Counted from the stretch's first letter, positions 1 to 9,455 are shown. The stretch is 64,000 nt of DNA from Acuticoccus sp039034015 (GCA_039034015.1 JBCCBM010000017.1:1-64000), one strand, 5' to 3'. Made by a program: numbers and translations. The notes: generated by a model from the sequence alone, not told the origin.

Positions 1-88
1 CCTGTACCCTGAACTCTCTACCCACCTGGATAGGCGGCCCGACTGCGGACGCGGCCAGCCTGCGGACGCGGCCGTTTCCGTCCGTGAG

Positions 89-1165
89 CTACCTTATATC
101 GAGGTGGCCGAGGGGAGCCGCGGCGACCTCAGCCTCCGCGGGCGCCGCCGGTGGCGCAACGGCCGTGAGCGGCGTTTCGGGCGGCGCGACGGGGGTGACC
201 TCTGGGGTCTCCGCCTCACGCTCGCCGCGGAACCGGCCGATCAGCCCCCCCAACGACACGCTGGGCAGCTGGCGGAAAAGGCCGCCCTCATCCTCGCCCG
301 TGGAGGCGGAGGAGGCGGCCGTTGCGGGCGCTGCTGGCGCGCGGGTGATCTGCTGCGGCCGGGGCGTGCTGCGCGGCGCGGGCCGGGTCGGCGAGGGACC
401 GAGCGATGCGGTGCGCACCCGGGCCGGCTCATCCGGATCGTTGCCGCGGAAAAGGCGGCCAAGGCCAAGGCCCGACCCTGTCGAGCGGCCGAGGGAAGCA
501 AGCTTTCCCGCCCGCTCCGCCTTTTGGGCGGCCGCATAGCCCTTGAGGGGCTTTCCGCTGGAGGGGAGGTGCATCGTCTTGCCGTCGGGGAAGAGCTTTG
601 CCAGCTGGCCGCGTGGCATCCGCGGCCAGGAGCGCACGCGCCCCGTGTCAAAGTGCACAAACGGGCTGCCGGAGCGGGGGTAGTAGCCAACGCCGCCCAC
701 CTGGCGCTTCATCCCCTCCTGGCGTACCTTTGAGATGCGCGCGCCGGGGATGAAAAAGTCGATCGCTTTGCCCGCCATGTGCTGGGAGTTGCGCGCCACC
801 CCGCGGGAGCGCCGGCGCAGCATGGAGTTGGTGGCCGGTGAGCGGTAGGCGGAGACAACGTGGATGGTTTTGCCGCCGAACTCCTGTTGGACTTCCCAGA
901 GGAGGTCGAAGAGTTCGGGGTCCATGCGGGTTGATTCGTTGCGCCGCCAATCGCGCAGGAAGCGGTTGAGGTCGCGCAGGCCCGATTTCACGTAGCGGCC
1001 GTTGCGTTTGTAGACGACCTTGATGCGCTCTTTGGTGTGCGTGAAATAAAGGTCGAGCGTGCGGGAGCGGGCGTCAGCGGCCGTTGCGCTGGCGGCCATC
1101 AAACATGCGGCGAGGAAGAGGCAAACGCCTGTTCTCACAATCGGTTCGCCCCCTGTCGGACGCAT
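89..1165 (-). CDS. DUF882 / M15-like (YcbK-type) secreted cell-wall protein
   Basis: A 358-residue secreted protein of the DUF882 family, which resembles zinc D-Ala-D-Ala peptidases (M15) and is expected to act on periplasmic peptidoglycan. A signal peptide covers about the first 30 residues (cleavage near ATAADA). The domain follows, with the family signature HVVSAYRSPATN and then SQHMAGKAIDFFIPG, which holds the His and Asp that bind metal in this fold. The last ~150 residues are a low-complexity tail rich in Pro, Ala and Arg, with no recognised domain. The ATG at 1165 is preceded by a good ribosome site (GGAGGG, 8 bases upstream). A GTG ten codons in is possible but has less support. It lies just downstream of an L,D-transpeptidase on the same strand, a pairing I recall as common in this order, so both may remodel the wall. 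Confidence 0.85.
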   Translation of the reverse strand: MRPTGGEPIVRTGVCLFLAACLMAASATAADARSRTLDLYFTHTKERIKVVYKRNGRYVKSGLRDLNRFLRDWRRNESTRMDPELFDLLWEVQQEFGGKTIHVVSAYRSPATNSMLRRRSRGVARNSQHMAGKAIDFFIPGARISKVRQEGMKRQVGGVGYYPRSGSPFVHFDTGRVRSWPRMPRGQLAKLFPDGKTMHLPSSGKPLKGYAAAQKAERAGKLASLGRSTGSGLGLGRLFRGNDPDEPARVRTASLGPSPTRPAPRSTPRPQQITRAPAAPATAASSASTGEDEGGLFRQLPSVSLGGLIGRFRGEREAETPEVTPVAPPETPLTAVAPPAAPAEAEVAAAPLGHLDIR

Positions 1166-1303
1166 CGCCAGCGCCCTCCATCGGACACCTCCCGGCGACT
1201 TACGCTGGAACTCTTGCCCGAGCCTTAACCGATTGCCCCACCCGCCTCCAAGGGCCTCACTGCGGTGCTCTGACAGTGTTGCGTAAAAAGCACACCAAAA
1301 TGA

Positions 1304-2863
1304 TCAGAGCTTCAATCGCCGCTGGGTCCGTGCGTCATACCCATAAATGTCACCAAAGCGCTTCATTTGCCCGTCTGCGTCCACGGTCCGCGTGAAGTAG
1401 GTGAGGTGAACGGGGATGTGATCGGCCGTGTTCAGCCACCGCTGGCTGCCGCCGACCATGCGCCGGATGCTGGAGCCGGACATTTTTGGCTCGTTCTTCA
1501 AAAGGGCGCTGGCAAAGTCGAACGGGTTTTGCACCCGCACGCAGCCGTGGCTGAGCGCCCGCCGATCCCGCCGGAAGAGGCCTTTTGACGGCGTATCGTG
1601 CAGGTAAACCGCGTGTTTGTTGGGAAAGAGAAACTTGACCGCGCCCAGCGCGTTGCTGCGGCCCGGCCGCTGGCGAATGCGCACCCGGTGCAGCATGCCC
1701 GCATGCCAGTCGAGGGAGGCCGGGTTTACAACACGCCCGCCCACCACGGCTTCATAATTGCGGCGCGCAAAATAGCCGGACGGGTTGCTCTGAATGCCGC
1801 CCAGCATCTCGTTTTTGGCGATCGAGAAGGGGACGTTCCAATAGGGGTTCACCACCACATGCTCGATCTCGTCGGAGAAGATCGGCGTTGGGTTGCGCGG
1901 GGAGCCCACAATCACGCGGCCGTTGTAGGTCTCGGTCCCGCCCGAGATGACCCGCACCCGATATTCGGGGATGTTGACGAAGACGTGGTGCCCGCCGAGC
2001 CCGCGGGGGAGCCAGCGCCACCGCTCCATGTTGGAAATCAGCGCTGTGCGATCATCGGGCGCCACCACACCATCCAGCGCGCGCACGGTGCGCGGGCCGA
2101 CAATGCCGTCCGCCGCGAGCCCCTTTGACTTTTGGAACGCTTTGACGGCGGCCAGAAGCCCCGCGTCATACTGCGTCGGATCGTTGCCGCGCAAAACGGT
2201 GGCGTTCAGCCGGCTGCGGAGCGCGGCCACCCGCGGGCTTTTTTGCCCCCGCTTCAGGTTGGGGCCTTTGCCGATGAGGACGCGCGGGTCCGGCCGCGCT
2301 TTCAGCGTTTTGGCCAGCGCTGCGCGAAGGCGGGTGAAGCCGGCGTGCTGCGGGCTCAATTTGTCGAGCGTTTTGCCAATGTTTGGCGTGCGGGCCAGGC
2401 GACGCAAAAACCGCGCCTCGTCGAGCTTGGGCGGCACCATCGTCATGATCGGTGACACGGATTTTGGGTCGAGCCGGCCGGAGTAGGCGTGGTTGGCAAA
2501 GGCGAGGGCCGCCTCGGTGAGGGCGACATCCTCGCTCGCCTTCCCCATCCCGTGGGGGACGAAATAGTCGGCCGGGTTCAGCCCATCGAGGGTGGCAGCG
2601 GCGAGACGGTCGCGAAGGGCTTTGGCCCGTTCGGCCGGCCAGGCGGGCTTAAAATCGCGATCGCGATAAAAATTGGAGACGGCGAGGGGGACGAGGGCGA
2701 CCGCCTCCGCGCGGATTGCCTCAGACGTCGTGAGGGTGGGGGTCGGCGAGAGGCTGGCAAACACCACCAGATCGCGCGGGGCAAAGCGGGGCACAGGAAT
2801 TTCGGCCGCGGCCGGCACCGCAACCGCGGCAACAAGGACGGCCGACAAAACACTCTTCAGCAT
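1304..2863 (-). CDS. YcbB-type L,D-transpeptidase
   Basis: A 519-residue enzyme expected to form 3-3 cross-links in peptidoglycan in the periplasm. A signal peptide (MLKSVLSAVLVAAVAVPAAA) is followed by an N-terminal scaffold region, then a peptidoglycan-binding helical domain (around LLAAVKAFQKSKGLAADGIVG). The YkuD catalytic domain carries the motif LSHGCVRVQNP, with the nucleophile at Cys441 and His two residues earlier. Size and domain order fit LdtD/YcbB rather than the short Ldts. The reading frame stays open 50 codons upstream, but that stretch has no signal-peptide character, and the ATG at 2863 starts exactly at the signal peptide. It runs divergently from the oligopeptidase at 2987, so the 123 bp between them should hold both promoters. 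Confidence 0.9.
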   Translation of the reverse strand: MLKSVLSAVLVAAVAVPAAAEIPVPRFAPRDLVVFASLSPTPTLTTSEAIRAEAVALVPLAVSNFYRDRDFKPAWPAERAKALRDRLAAATLDGLNPADYFVPHGMGKASEDVALTEAALAFANHAYSGRLDPKSVSPIMTMVPPKLDEARFLRRLARTPNIGKTLDKLSPQHAGFTRLRAALAKTLKARPDPRVLIGKGPNLKRGQKSPRVAALRSRLNATVLRGNDPTQYDAGLLAAVKAFQKSKGLAADGIVGPRTVRALDGVVAPDDRTALISNMERWRWLPRGLGGHHVFVNIPEYRVRVISGGTETYNGRVIVGSPRNPTPIFSDEIEHVVVNPYWNVPFSIAKNEMLGGIQSNPSGYFARRNYEAVVGGRVVNPASLDWHAGMLHRVRIRQRPGRSNALGAVKFLFPNKHAVYLHDTPSKGLFRRDRRALSHGCVRVQNPFDFASALLKNEPKMSGSSIRRMVGGSQRWLNTADHIPVHLTYFTRTVDADGQMKRFGDIYGYDARTQRRLKL

Positions 2864-2986
2864 TGCGAAACCCTGCGCGCTGGCGCATCTGAGGGAGATG
2901 CGCATTCCACCGGCCGGCCATATCACGCGTGGCTGGATCGACCCGAGGGGCGCAGCCACCCGAACGACACAGCCAAGAGAGTTTTG

Positions 2987-4822
2987 ATGGCAACGCACGC
3001 AATTTTGCCACACGACACGCCTGACCGCGTTCGCGCCGCGACCCGCCTTGGCGATCTGCCCACCTGGGACCTTTCCGACTTTTACAATGGCCCCGACGAT
3101 CCGGCCCTTGCCGCCGACCTCAAAACCCTCGCCGCGGACGCCAAAGCCTTTGAGGCGCAGTGGAAAGGGACGCTGGCCACCCGCCTTTCCGAAGGCGGCG
3201 CGCCGCTGGCCGAAGCGCTCAAAGCCTACGAAGCGCTGGAAGACCGCATTGGCCGCGTCGGCTCCTACGCGGGGCTTTTATACGCCACCGACACCACCGA
3301 CCCCGTGCACGCCAAAACCTATGGCGACACCTCCGACACGCTGACGCAGCTGTCCGCGCATCTCCTGTTCTTCCCCCTCGAACTCAACCGGATTGACGAT
3401 GCGCTGATGGAAACGGCCCTCCAATCGCCGGAGGCTGCCCACTATCGCCCCTTCCTGGAGGATCTGCGCAAAGAGCGGCCGCACCAGCTGTCGGACGATC
3501 TGGAGCGGCTCTTCCTCGACAAGTCCGCCTCGTCCCGCGTCGGCTGGACGCGGCTCTTTGATGAGACCATTGCGGGGCTGCGCGTCGATCTTGGCGGCGA
3601 GGCGCCGGTCACCCTGGAGGAGGCGCTCAACAACCTTCTCGACCCCGACCCGCAGAAGCGAAAGCGCGCCTCGGACGGGATCGGCGTTGCGCTGAAGAGC
3701 CGGGAACAGACCTTTGCGCTGATCACCAACACGCTTGCCAAAGATAAGGAAGTCTCAGACCGATGGCGCCAGTTTGGCGATGTGGCGGCCTCCCGCCACT
3801 TGGCCAACCGTGTGGAGGGCGAGGTGGTCGATGCGCTGGTGTCGGCCGTGCGCGAGGCGTACCCGCGCCTTTCCCACCGATACTATGCGCTGAAAGCAAA
3901 GTGGTTCGGCAAAGATCAGCTCGACACGTGGGACCGCAACGCCCCGCTCCCCTCGGCGGACGATCGCACCATCCCCTGGCCCGATGCGCGCGACATGGTG
4001 CTGACGGCCTATGGCGAGTTTTCGCCCGAGCTCGCGGGCCTTGCCCAACGCTTTTTCGACAATGCGTGGATTGATGCGCCCGTGCGCCCCGGCAAGGCAC
4101 CCGGCGCCTTTTCGCACCCAACGGTGCCCTCGGCCCACCCTTACGTGCTCCTCAACTACCAAGGCCGCACGCGGGACGTGATGACCTTGGCGCACGAACT
4201 TGGCCATGGCGTCCACCAGATCCTCGCCGCGCCCAACGGCGCACTGATGGCGCGCACCCCGCTGACGCTGGCGGAAACCGCGTCCGTGTTCGGCGAGATG
4301 CTCACCTTCACAAAGCTTCTGGACGCCGCGCCAGACGCAAAGACGCGCCACATCATGCTCGCCTCCAAGGTGGAGGACATGATCAACACCGTGGTGCGCC
4401 AAATCGCGTTCTACACCTTTGAGCGAAAGGTCCACACCGAGCGGCGGGAGGGCGAACTCACCGCCGCGCGCCTTGGCGAAATGTGGACCGAGGTGCAGAC
4501 CGAGAGCCTTGGCCCCGCCATTCGCCTTGGCGAGGGCTATGAGACCTTCTGGGCCTACATCCCGCACTTCATCAACGCGCCGTTTTATGTCTACGCCTAC
4601 GCGTTCGGCGACTGCCTGGTGAACTCGCTCTACGGCGTTTACAAGACCGCGCCGGAGGGGTTTGAGGACAAATACATGGCGCTGTTGTCGGCCGGTGGCA
4701 CAAAGCACCACAGCGCGCTTCTTGCCCCGTTCGGCCTTGATGCGCGGGATCCAGAATTTTGGCAAACCGGGCTCTCGGTGATCGAAGGGTTTATTGATGA
4801 GCTCGAGCGCGGCAACGCCTGA
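2987..4822 (+). CDS. pepF: M3-family oligoendopeptidase F
   Basis: A 611-residue cytosolic zinc metallopeptidase that trims short peptides. The M3 zinc motif is HELGH at residues 403-407 within LAHELGHGVHQIL, and the third ligand is expected in the following LAETASVFGEM segment. The N-terminal half is the usual helical oligoendopeptidase F region. Length fits the PepF/clade-3 M3 group. The frame is open far upstream of 2987, but that part runs through the promoter region and antisense to the transpeptidase gene, so the ATG beginning MATHAILPHDTPDRV is chosen. The next gene starts inside its last codons, which indicates an operon. Confidence 0.93.
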   Translation: MATHAILPHDTPDRVRAATRLGDLPTWDLSDFYNGPDDPALAADLKTLAADAKAFEAQWKGTLATRLSEGGAPLAEALKAYEALEDRIGRVGSYAGLLYATDTTDPVHAKTYGDTSDTLTQLSAHLLFFPLELNRIDDALMETALQSPEAAHYRPFLEDLRKERPHQLSDDLERLFLDKSASSRVGWTRLFDETIAGLRVDLGGEAPVTLEEALNNLLDPDPQKRKRASDGIGVALKSREQTFALITNTLAKDKEVSDRWRQFGDVAASRHLANRVEGEVVDALVSAVREAYPRLSHRYYALKAKWFGKDQLDTWDRNAPLPSADDRTIPWPDARDMVLTAYGEFSPELAGLAQRFFDNAWIDAPVRPGKAPGAFSHPTVPSAHPYVLLNYQGRTRDVMTLAHELGHGVHQILAAPNGALMARTPLTLAETASVFGEMLTFTKLLDAAPDAKTRHIMLASKVEDMINTVVRQIAFYTFERKVHTERREGELTAARLGEMWTEVQTESLGPAIRLGEGYETFWAYIPHFINAPFYVYAYAFGDCLVNSLYGVYKTAPEGFEDKYMALLSAGGTKHHSALLAPFGLDARDPEFWQTGLSVIEGFIDELERGNA

Positions 4823-5654
4823 CCACGGCACCCGGCCCACATTTTCGCCCTACGCGGGGCGCCATCGCTCGTTCACAATCGCGATGGCGCCGCTGGACCC
4901 ATCAGAGTGGCTCCATGTGGACGAAAACCGCGACGCGGAAATTGCCGAAAAGCGCGAGATCTTTGCGACCGACCCGGAGGGCTTTCGCGCCGAACCCGGC
5001 ACCGAGGCCGCCCAGGCTGAGGTGGCGGCGATGGTGGGCGAGCACCTTGCCGCGCGGGGCGTCCCTGCAGAGCCGCCACACGGGGTGCCGCCGTTGATGG
5101 CGGCCGCGCTATGCGTGCAGGACGATCTTGTGATCATGCGCCGCCGCAATGAGGCGTGGCACCTTGTGGCGGCGGCGCTTTGTTTCCCGTCCGCCTGGTC
5201 GCTGGACGAAAAATTTGCCCGGCCCATGGATGCCATCCACGAGCATGTGCCCCATTGGGACAAAATGGGCGGGCGGGTGCACCGCATCTTTGACAGTCTG
5301 CGGCCCGAGCAGCTGGTGTGGCGGCTCAACTGGGCGGTGCAGCTGGGGGGCGGCCTTCGCGATTCAAAGCCCAAACAGGGCCCCCGGCCGTGGGACGCGC
5401 CGGACGCCACCGATTTCATCCGCGTGGAGCGTCAAACGCTGCGCAAACTGCCCCAGTCGGGCGACATCTTGTTCACGATCCGCGTCTTTATGGACCCGTT
5501 TGCCGTCCTTGCCGCGCAGCCGGATCGGGCGGAGCTGGCAAGCCGCCTTCACGCGCGCATCGCCGACTTTTCCGAGCACGAGCTGCGCTACAAACGACTT
5601 TACGACCGCCGGCAACTCTTGCTCGACAAGCTGGCGGCGATCGCATCGGCATGA
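4797..5654 (+). CDS. DUF3445 / haem-dependent oxidative N-demethylase-type protein
   Basis: A 285-residue protein of the DUF3445 family, whose characterised members are the alpha subunit of haem-dependent oxidative N-demethylases that act on small secondary and tertiary amines. Family features visible are LDPSEWLHVDENRDAEIAEK near the start, the central SAWSLDEKFARPMDAIH and HVPHWD segments, RLNWAVQ, and VERQTLRKLPQSGDILFTIR near the end. No partner redox subunits lie nearby, so the substrate and electron path are unknown. The ATG at 4797 overlaps the end of pepF and has GAAGGG upstream. A later ATG (4884, MAPLDPSEW) is possible. The next SDR gene overlaps its stop, so translation is probably coupled. 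Confidence 0.82.
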   Translation: MSSSAATPDHGTRPTFSPYAGRHRSFTIAMAPLDPSEWLHVDENRDAEIAEKREIFATDPEGFRAEPGTEAAQAEVAAMVGEHLAARGVPAEPPHGVPPLMAAALCVQDDLVIMRRRNEAWHLVAAALCFPSAWSLDEKFARPMDAIHEHVPHWDKMGGRVHRIFDSLRPEQLVWRLNWAVQLGGGLRDSKPKQGPRPWDAPDATDFIRVERQTLRKLPQSGDILFTIRVFMDPFAVLAAQPDRAELASRLHARIADFSEHELRYKRLYDRRQLLLDKLAAIASA

Positions 5655-6400
5655 CGCGGCCGATCGCGCTGGTCACGGGCGCGGCCCACCGCATCGGGCG
5701 CGCCATCGCGACCGACCTTGCCGCGAATGGGTTCGATGTGGCGCTCCACGCCAACCGCTCCACCGATGAGGCTGAGCTTTTGGCGTCGTCCTTGCGCCCG
5801 GCCGCGCGCGCGGCCGTCGTCACGGGTGACCTTGGCGATGCGCACGCGGTGGCCGCCCTCGTGCCGGCCGCGCAAGAGGCGCTGGGGCCGCTCTCGCTGG
5901 TGGTGAACAACGCGTCGCTGTTTGAGAGCGATGGCGCGGCCGAACCGGACAGCGCCCGTTTCCGCCGCCACATGGCGGTGAATGCGGAAGCCCCCTTGCA
6001 ACTGGCCGCCGCGCTCTACCGCCTGTCGAGCGCGGCGGACCGTATGGTGATCAACCTTATCGACCAGCGGGTGTGGAAGCCGACGCCCACCTATGTCAGC
6101 TACTCGGCGTCAAAGGCGGCGCTGTGGTGGCTCACACAAACGCTCGCCCAGGCCTATGCGCCCGATGTGCGAGTGAATGCGCTGGCGCCCGGCCCCGTCC
6201 TCCAGGCGACCACACAGACCGCAGCCGATTTTGAGGCGCTGGTGGATGCCGTGCCCCTCAAACGATCGCCCGCACCGGCCGATTTTGGCGCCGCCATCCG
6301 CTTTTTGTATGGCCAGGCGAGCATCACCGGCCAGATGCTGGCGCTGGATGGCGGGCAGCACCTTTCATGGAAGACGCCGGACGCGCTGATTACGGAGTGA
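5651..6400 (+). CDS. SDR-family oxidoreductase, FolM/pteridine-reductase-like
   Basis: A 249-residue classical short-chain dehydrogenase/reductase. The cofactor loop is TGAAHRIGRAIA near residue 10. An Asn-Asn-Ala motif follows (VVNNASLFESD), and the catalytic Tyr and Lys sit in YVSYSASKAALWW. The AHRIG loop and the VVNNASLF segment resemble FolM-type dihydromonapterin or pteridine reductases, so a pterin substrate is a reasonable guess, not a demonstrated one. The start ATG overlaps the stop of the DUF3445 gene (ATGA), placing it third in an operon after pepF and the haem protein. Confidence 0.85.
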   Translation: MTRPIALVTGAAHRIGRAIATDLAANGFDVALHANRSTDEAELLASSLRPAARAAVVTGDLGDAHAVAALVPAAQEALGPLSLVVNNASLFESDGAAEPDSARFRRHMAVNAEAPLQLAAALYRLSSAADRMVINLIDQRVWKPTPTYVSYSASKAALWWLTQTLAQAYAPDVRVNALAPGPVLQATTQTAADFEALVDAVPLKRSPAPADFGAAIRFLYGQASITGQMLALDGGQHLSWKTPDALITE

Positions 6401-6437
6401 GGGCGCCTATATCTCTCGGTAAAATGGGAGAGTGCTG

Positions 6438-6731
6438 ATGACCGACGCTGAGCGCATTGAGCTGGAAGCGGCCGCCTTTCGCCGCCTGGTGAACCACCTT
6501 CGCGAGCGGACCGACGTTCAAAACATCGACATGATGAACCTTGCCGGCTTTTGCCGGAACTGCCTGTCGCGCTGGTACGCGGAGGCGGCGGCCGAAAAGG
6601 GCACGCCGATGGACAAAGAAGACGCGCGCGAGATTGTCTACGGGATGCCCTACGGCGAGTGGAAGGATCGCTACCAGACCAAGGCGACCGACGCCCAGCG
6701 CACCGCCTTCGCCACCGCCGACAAGCACTGA
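6438..6731 (+). CDS. DUF1244 family small protein
   Basis: A 97-residue protein of the DUF1244 family, conserved in Alpha- and Gammaproteobacteria, function unknown. Typical segments are NIDMMNLAGFCRNCLSRWY, with its two cysteines, and IVYGMPYGEWKDRYQ. The ATG at 6438 has GGGAG eight bases upstream; a GTG two codons earlier fits less well. It is probably cytosolic, with no signal peptide or membrane segment. It follows the SDR gene after 37 bp and may belong to that operon. Confidence 0.88.
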   Translation: MTDAERIELEAAAFRRLVNHLRERTDVQNIDMMNLAGFCRNCLSRWYAEAAAEKGTPMDKEDAREIVYGMPYGEWKDRYQTKATDAQRTAFATADKH

Positions 6732-6849
6732 GTTATTCGCGGCCCAGGCGCTCCGACGCGCTTTTGTGATTGAATAACCATTCTGGGTGGTTGAAAGCCT
6801 GGAGCCCCGGGCCAGTTACCAGGGTGCGCCGTAGGGGCGGGTTGGGAAC

Positions 6850-6878
6850 GGCTGGCGATTGTGCGGTGATCGTCAGCC
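6850..6878. other. stem-loop between converging DUF1244 and gyrB
   Basis: GGCTGGCGA pairs with TCGTCAGCC (9 bp, one G-T wobble) around an 11-base loop in the spacer between the two converging genes. No T-run follows on either strand, so a terminator role is only possible. Confidence 0.3.
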
Positions 6879-6897
6879 GGCCGCCGGGCCCTGAATT

Positions 6898-6928
6898 TTA
6901 GACGTCGAGGTGCGTTAGACGTCGAGGT
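6898..6928. repeat. 17-bp-spaced direct duplication at the gyrB 3' end
   Basis: The 14-mer TTAGACGTCGAGGT occurs at 6898-6911 and again at 6915-6928. The second copy is the real gyrB stop plus its last codons; the first lies just past the stop. The 17-bp offset is not a codon multiple. It looks like a slipped duplication of the gene end. Confidence 0.7.
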
Positions 6929-9353
6929 CGGCCACCAGGGCATTGTCCTGGATGAACTCGCGCCGCGGGTCCACCGCATCCCCCATCAGCCTTGTGAAGA
7001 CGCTGTCCGCATCGTCCGCCTCCGAAATGCGCACCTGCAGGAGCGTGCGCGCGTTGGGGTCGAGCGTCGTCTCCCACAGCTGATCGGCGTTCATCTCCCC
7101 AAGGCCCTTGTAGCGCTGGACGGTGAGGCCCTTTCGGCCGGCCGCAAACACGTTGCTCGCCAGCGCGCGGGGGCCGTGGATCGCTGCCGTCTTGTCCTTG
7201 CGGGTGAGGGTGGCGGCGCCGCCATAGGTCTCGGCCAGATGCTCCGCGTGGGCGGCCAGGCGCTTGGCATCGGTGGAGGATAGGAGCGCCTGGTCGATCT
7301 CGTGGAACTCCTTCACGCCGCGGACGGTGCGCTCAAACGCAAGGCCGCCATCCTCGGTGGCGGTGCCGATCCAACCTTTCTCAAAATCGTCTGAGATGGC
7401 GTCGAGCCGCTCGGCAATGCGGGTGGCAAGGGCGCTGGCGGCGTCGGCATCGGCGATGCGCTCGGGGGTGAGGGCGCCCTCGATGGCGGCTTGCTCCACC
7501 ACCGCGCGGTCGTAGCGGGAGTGGAGGCCGGTCAGGATGCCGGTGAGGCTGCGCGCGCGGGCGGTGACGGCGGCAAGGTCGGCCCCCACCAACACCTCTC
7601 CGCCGGAAAGGGTGAGGGCGGCATCGTCGAGCCCGGCGCTGGTGAGAAAGTCCTCCAGCGCCTCGTCGTCGTGGAGGTATTGTTCGGAGCCGCCCCGGCG
7701 CACCTTGTAGAGTGGCGGCTGGGCGATGAAGAGGTGCCCGCGCTCAATGAGTTCTGGCATTTGGCGGAAGAAGAACGTGAGGAGAAGCGTTCTGATGTGC
7801 GCGCCGTCCACGTCCGCGTCCGTCATAATGATGATCTTGTGGTAGCGCAGCTTGTTGGCGTCGAACTCGTCCTTGCCGATCCCTGTGCCGAGCGCGGTGA
7901 TGAGCGTCCCGATCTCGTTGGACGACAGCATGCGGTCAAACCGCGCCCGTTCCACATTGAGGATTTTGCCCCGCAGGGGGAGGACGGCCTGGTTGCCCCG
8001 GTGGCGGCCCTGTTTGGCGGAGCCGCCGGCCGAATCGCCCTCGACCAGAAAAAGCTCGGACTTGGCGGGGTCCCGCTCCTGGCAATCGGCGAGTTTGCCG
8101 GGGAGGGAGGCAATGTCGAGCGCGCCCTTGCGGCGGGTGAGTTCTCGCGCTTTGCGCGCCGCCTCCCGCGCGGAGGCCGCCTCCACCACCTTGGCGACAA
8201 TGCTTTTGGCCTCCGCCGGGTGTTCTTCGAGCCACGTCGCAAGGCCTGCGTTCACCAGGCTTTCGACCACCGGCCGGACTTCTGACGAGACGAGCTTGTC
8301 CTTGGTTTGGCTGGAAAATTTTGGATCCGGGACCTTCACCGACAAGACGCACGAAAGGCCCTCGCGGCAGTCCTCACCGGTGAGCGAGACCTTCTCTTTC
8401 TTTGAGGTGCCGGCGTGGTCAGCATAGCCGGTGATTTGGCGGGTGAGGCCGGCGCGGAAGCCGGCCAGGTGCGTGCCCCCATCGCGCTGGGGGATGTTGT
8501 TGGTGAAGCAAAGGACGTTCTCGTGGTAGCTGTCGTTCCACCAAAGCGCGGCCTCCACCGTCACCCCGTCCCGCTCGTCGGAAAAGGTGATGGGGGCGGG
8601 AATGAGCGCGGTCTTTGCGCGGTCGAGATACGTGACGAAGGCGGCAAGGCCCCCATCATAGACCATGGTCTCTTCGCGCGCCTCCACACCGCGATCGTCC
8701 CGCAGGGTGATGGAGACGCCGGAATTCAAAAACGCCAGCTCACGCAGGCGTTTTTCGAGCGTCGCAAAGTCAAACTCAATGTTCGAGAACGTCCCCTCTG
8801 AGGGGAGAAACCGGACTTCTGTGCCCGAGCGGCCCGCTGCATCGCCCACATCCGCGAGCGGCGCTTTGGCGACCCCGTGCTCAAAGCGCATGGTGTGAAG
8901 CCGGCCGCCCCGGCGGATCGAAAGGTCAAGCTCCTTCGACAGCGCGTTCACCACCGAGACGCCCACGCCGTGGAGCCCGCCGGACACCTTGTAGGAGTTT
9001 TGGTCGAATTTTCCGCCGGCGTGGAGCTGGGTCATGATGACTTCGGCCGCCGACACGCCCTCCTCGGGGTGAATGTCGGTGGGGATGCCGCGGCCATTGT
9101 CGGTGACGGTGACGGCGCCGTCGGCGTTGAGAGTGACGGTCACACGGTCGGCATGGCCGGCAAGCGCCTCGTCGATGGCGTTGTCGACCACCTCGTACAC
9201 CATGTGGTGGAGGCCGGACCCGTCATCGGTGTCGCCGATGTACATGCCAGGGCGCTTTCGCACCGCATCAAGGCCCTTTAGAACCTTGATGGAGCCTGCA
9301 CCATAGTCATCCTGCGGCTCATTTTGAGCGGGCGAGGGAGGGGTGACTTGCAT
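6915..9353 (-). CDS. gyrB: DNA gyrase subunit B
   Basis: An 812-residue type II topoisomerase ATPase subunit that introduces negative supercoils together with GyrA. The N-terminal GHKL ATPase domain shows VVDNAIDEALAGHADRV, DNGRGIPTDIHPEEG and SGGLHGVGVSVVNALS. The TOPRIM domain has EGDSAGGSAKQGRHRGNQA and later MTDADVDGAHIRTLLLTF, and the C-terminus has QRYKGLGEMNADQLWETTLD. Length and these motifs fit GyrB better than ParE. The frame is open 18 codons upstream of the chosen ATG, but family members begin near this point. It stands alone here, without recF or dnaN. Confidence 0.96.
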   Translation of the reverse strand: MQVTPPSPAQNEPQDDYGAGSIKVLKGLDAVRKRPGMYIGDTDDGSGLHHMVYEVVDNAIDEALAGHADRVTVTLNADGAVTVTDNGRGIPTDIHPEEGVSAAEVIMTQLHAGGKFDQNSYKVSGGLHGVGVSVVNALSKELDLSIRRGGRLHTMRFEHGVAKAPLADVGDAAGRSGTEVRFLPSEGTFSNIEFDFATLEKRLRELAFLNSGVSITLRDDRGVEAREETMVYDGGLAAFVTYLDRAKTALIPAPITFSDERDGVTVEAALWWNDSYHENVLCFTNNIPQRDGGTHLAGFRAGLTRQITGYADHAGTSKKEKVSLTGEDCREGLSCVLSVKVPDPKFSSQTKDKLVSSEVRPVVESLVNAGLATWLEEHPAEAKSIVAKVVEAASAREAARKARELTRRKGALDIASLPGKLADCQERDPAKSELFLVEGDSAGGSAKQGRHRGNQAVLPLRGKILNVERARFDRMLSSNEIGTLITALGTGIGKDEFDANKLRYHKIIIMTDADVDGAHIRTLLLTFFFRQMPELIERGHLFIAQPPLYKVRRGGSEQYLHDDEALEDFLTSAGLDDAALTLSGGEVLVGADLAAVTARARSLTGILTGLHSRYDRAVVEQAAIEGALTPERIADADAASALATRIAERLDAISDDFEKGWIGTATEDGGLAFERTVRGVKEFHEIDQALLSSTDAKRLAAHAEHLAETYGGAATLTRKDKTAAIHGPRALASNVFAAGRKGLTVQRYKGLGEMNADQLWETTLDPNARTLLQVRISEADDADSVFTRLMGDAVDPRREFIQDNALVADLDV

Positions 9354-9455
9354 CGGGTGTCCGTGACGCTGGAGTGCGGACGGCAGGGCGCGAATCGCCC
9401 CAACCAACCTCTCTTTATATACGGGGTCTGTGCCACGATTTGAAGCGGGGCTCGC

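Noticed and set aside
2489..2986. N-terminal extension of the oligopeptidase
   Set aside because: The open frame upstream of 2987 is antisense to the transpeptidase gene and Gly/Arg-rich. M3 peptidases begin at the chosen ATG.
3755..4840. 361-residue frame antisense to pepF
   Set aside because: It lies wholly opposite a clear M3 peptidase with an HExxH motif. The translation is rich in Arg, Gly and His with no recognisable family.
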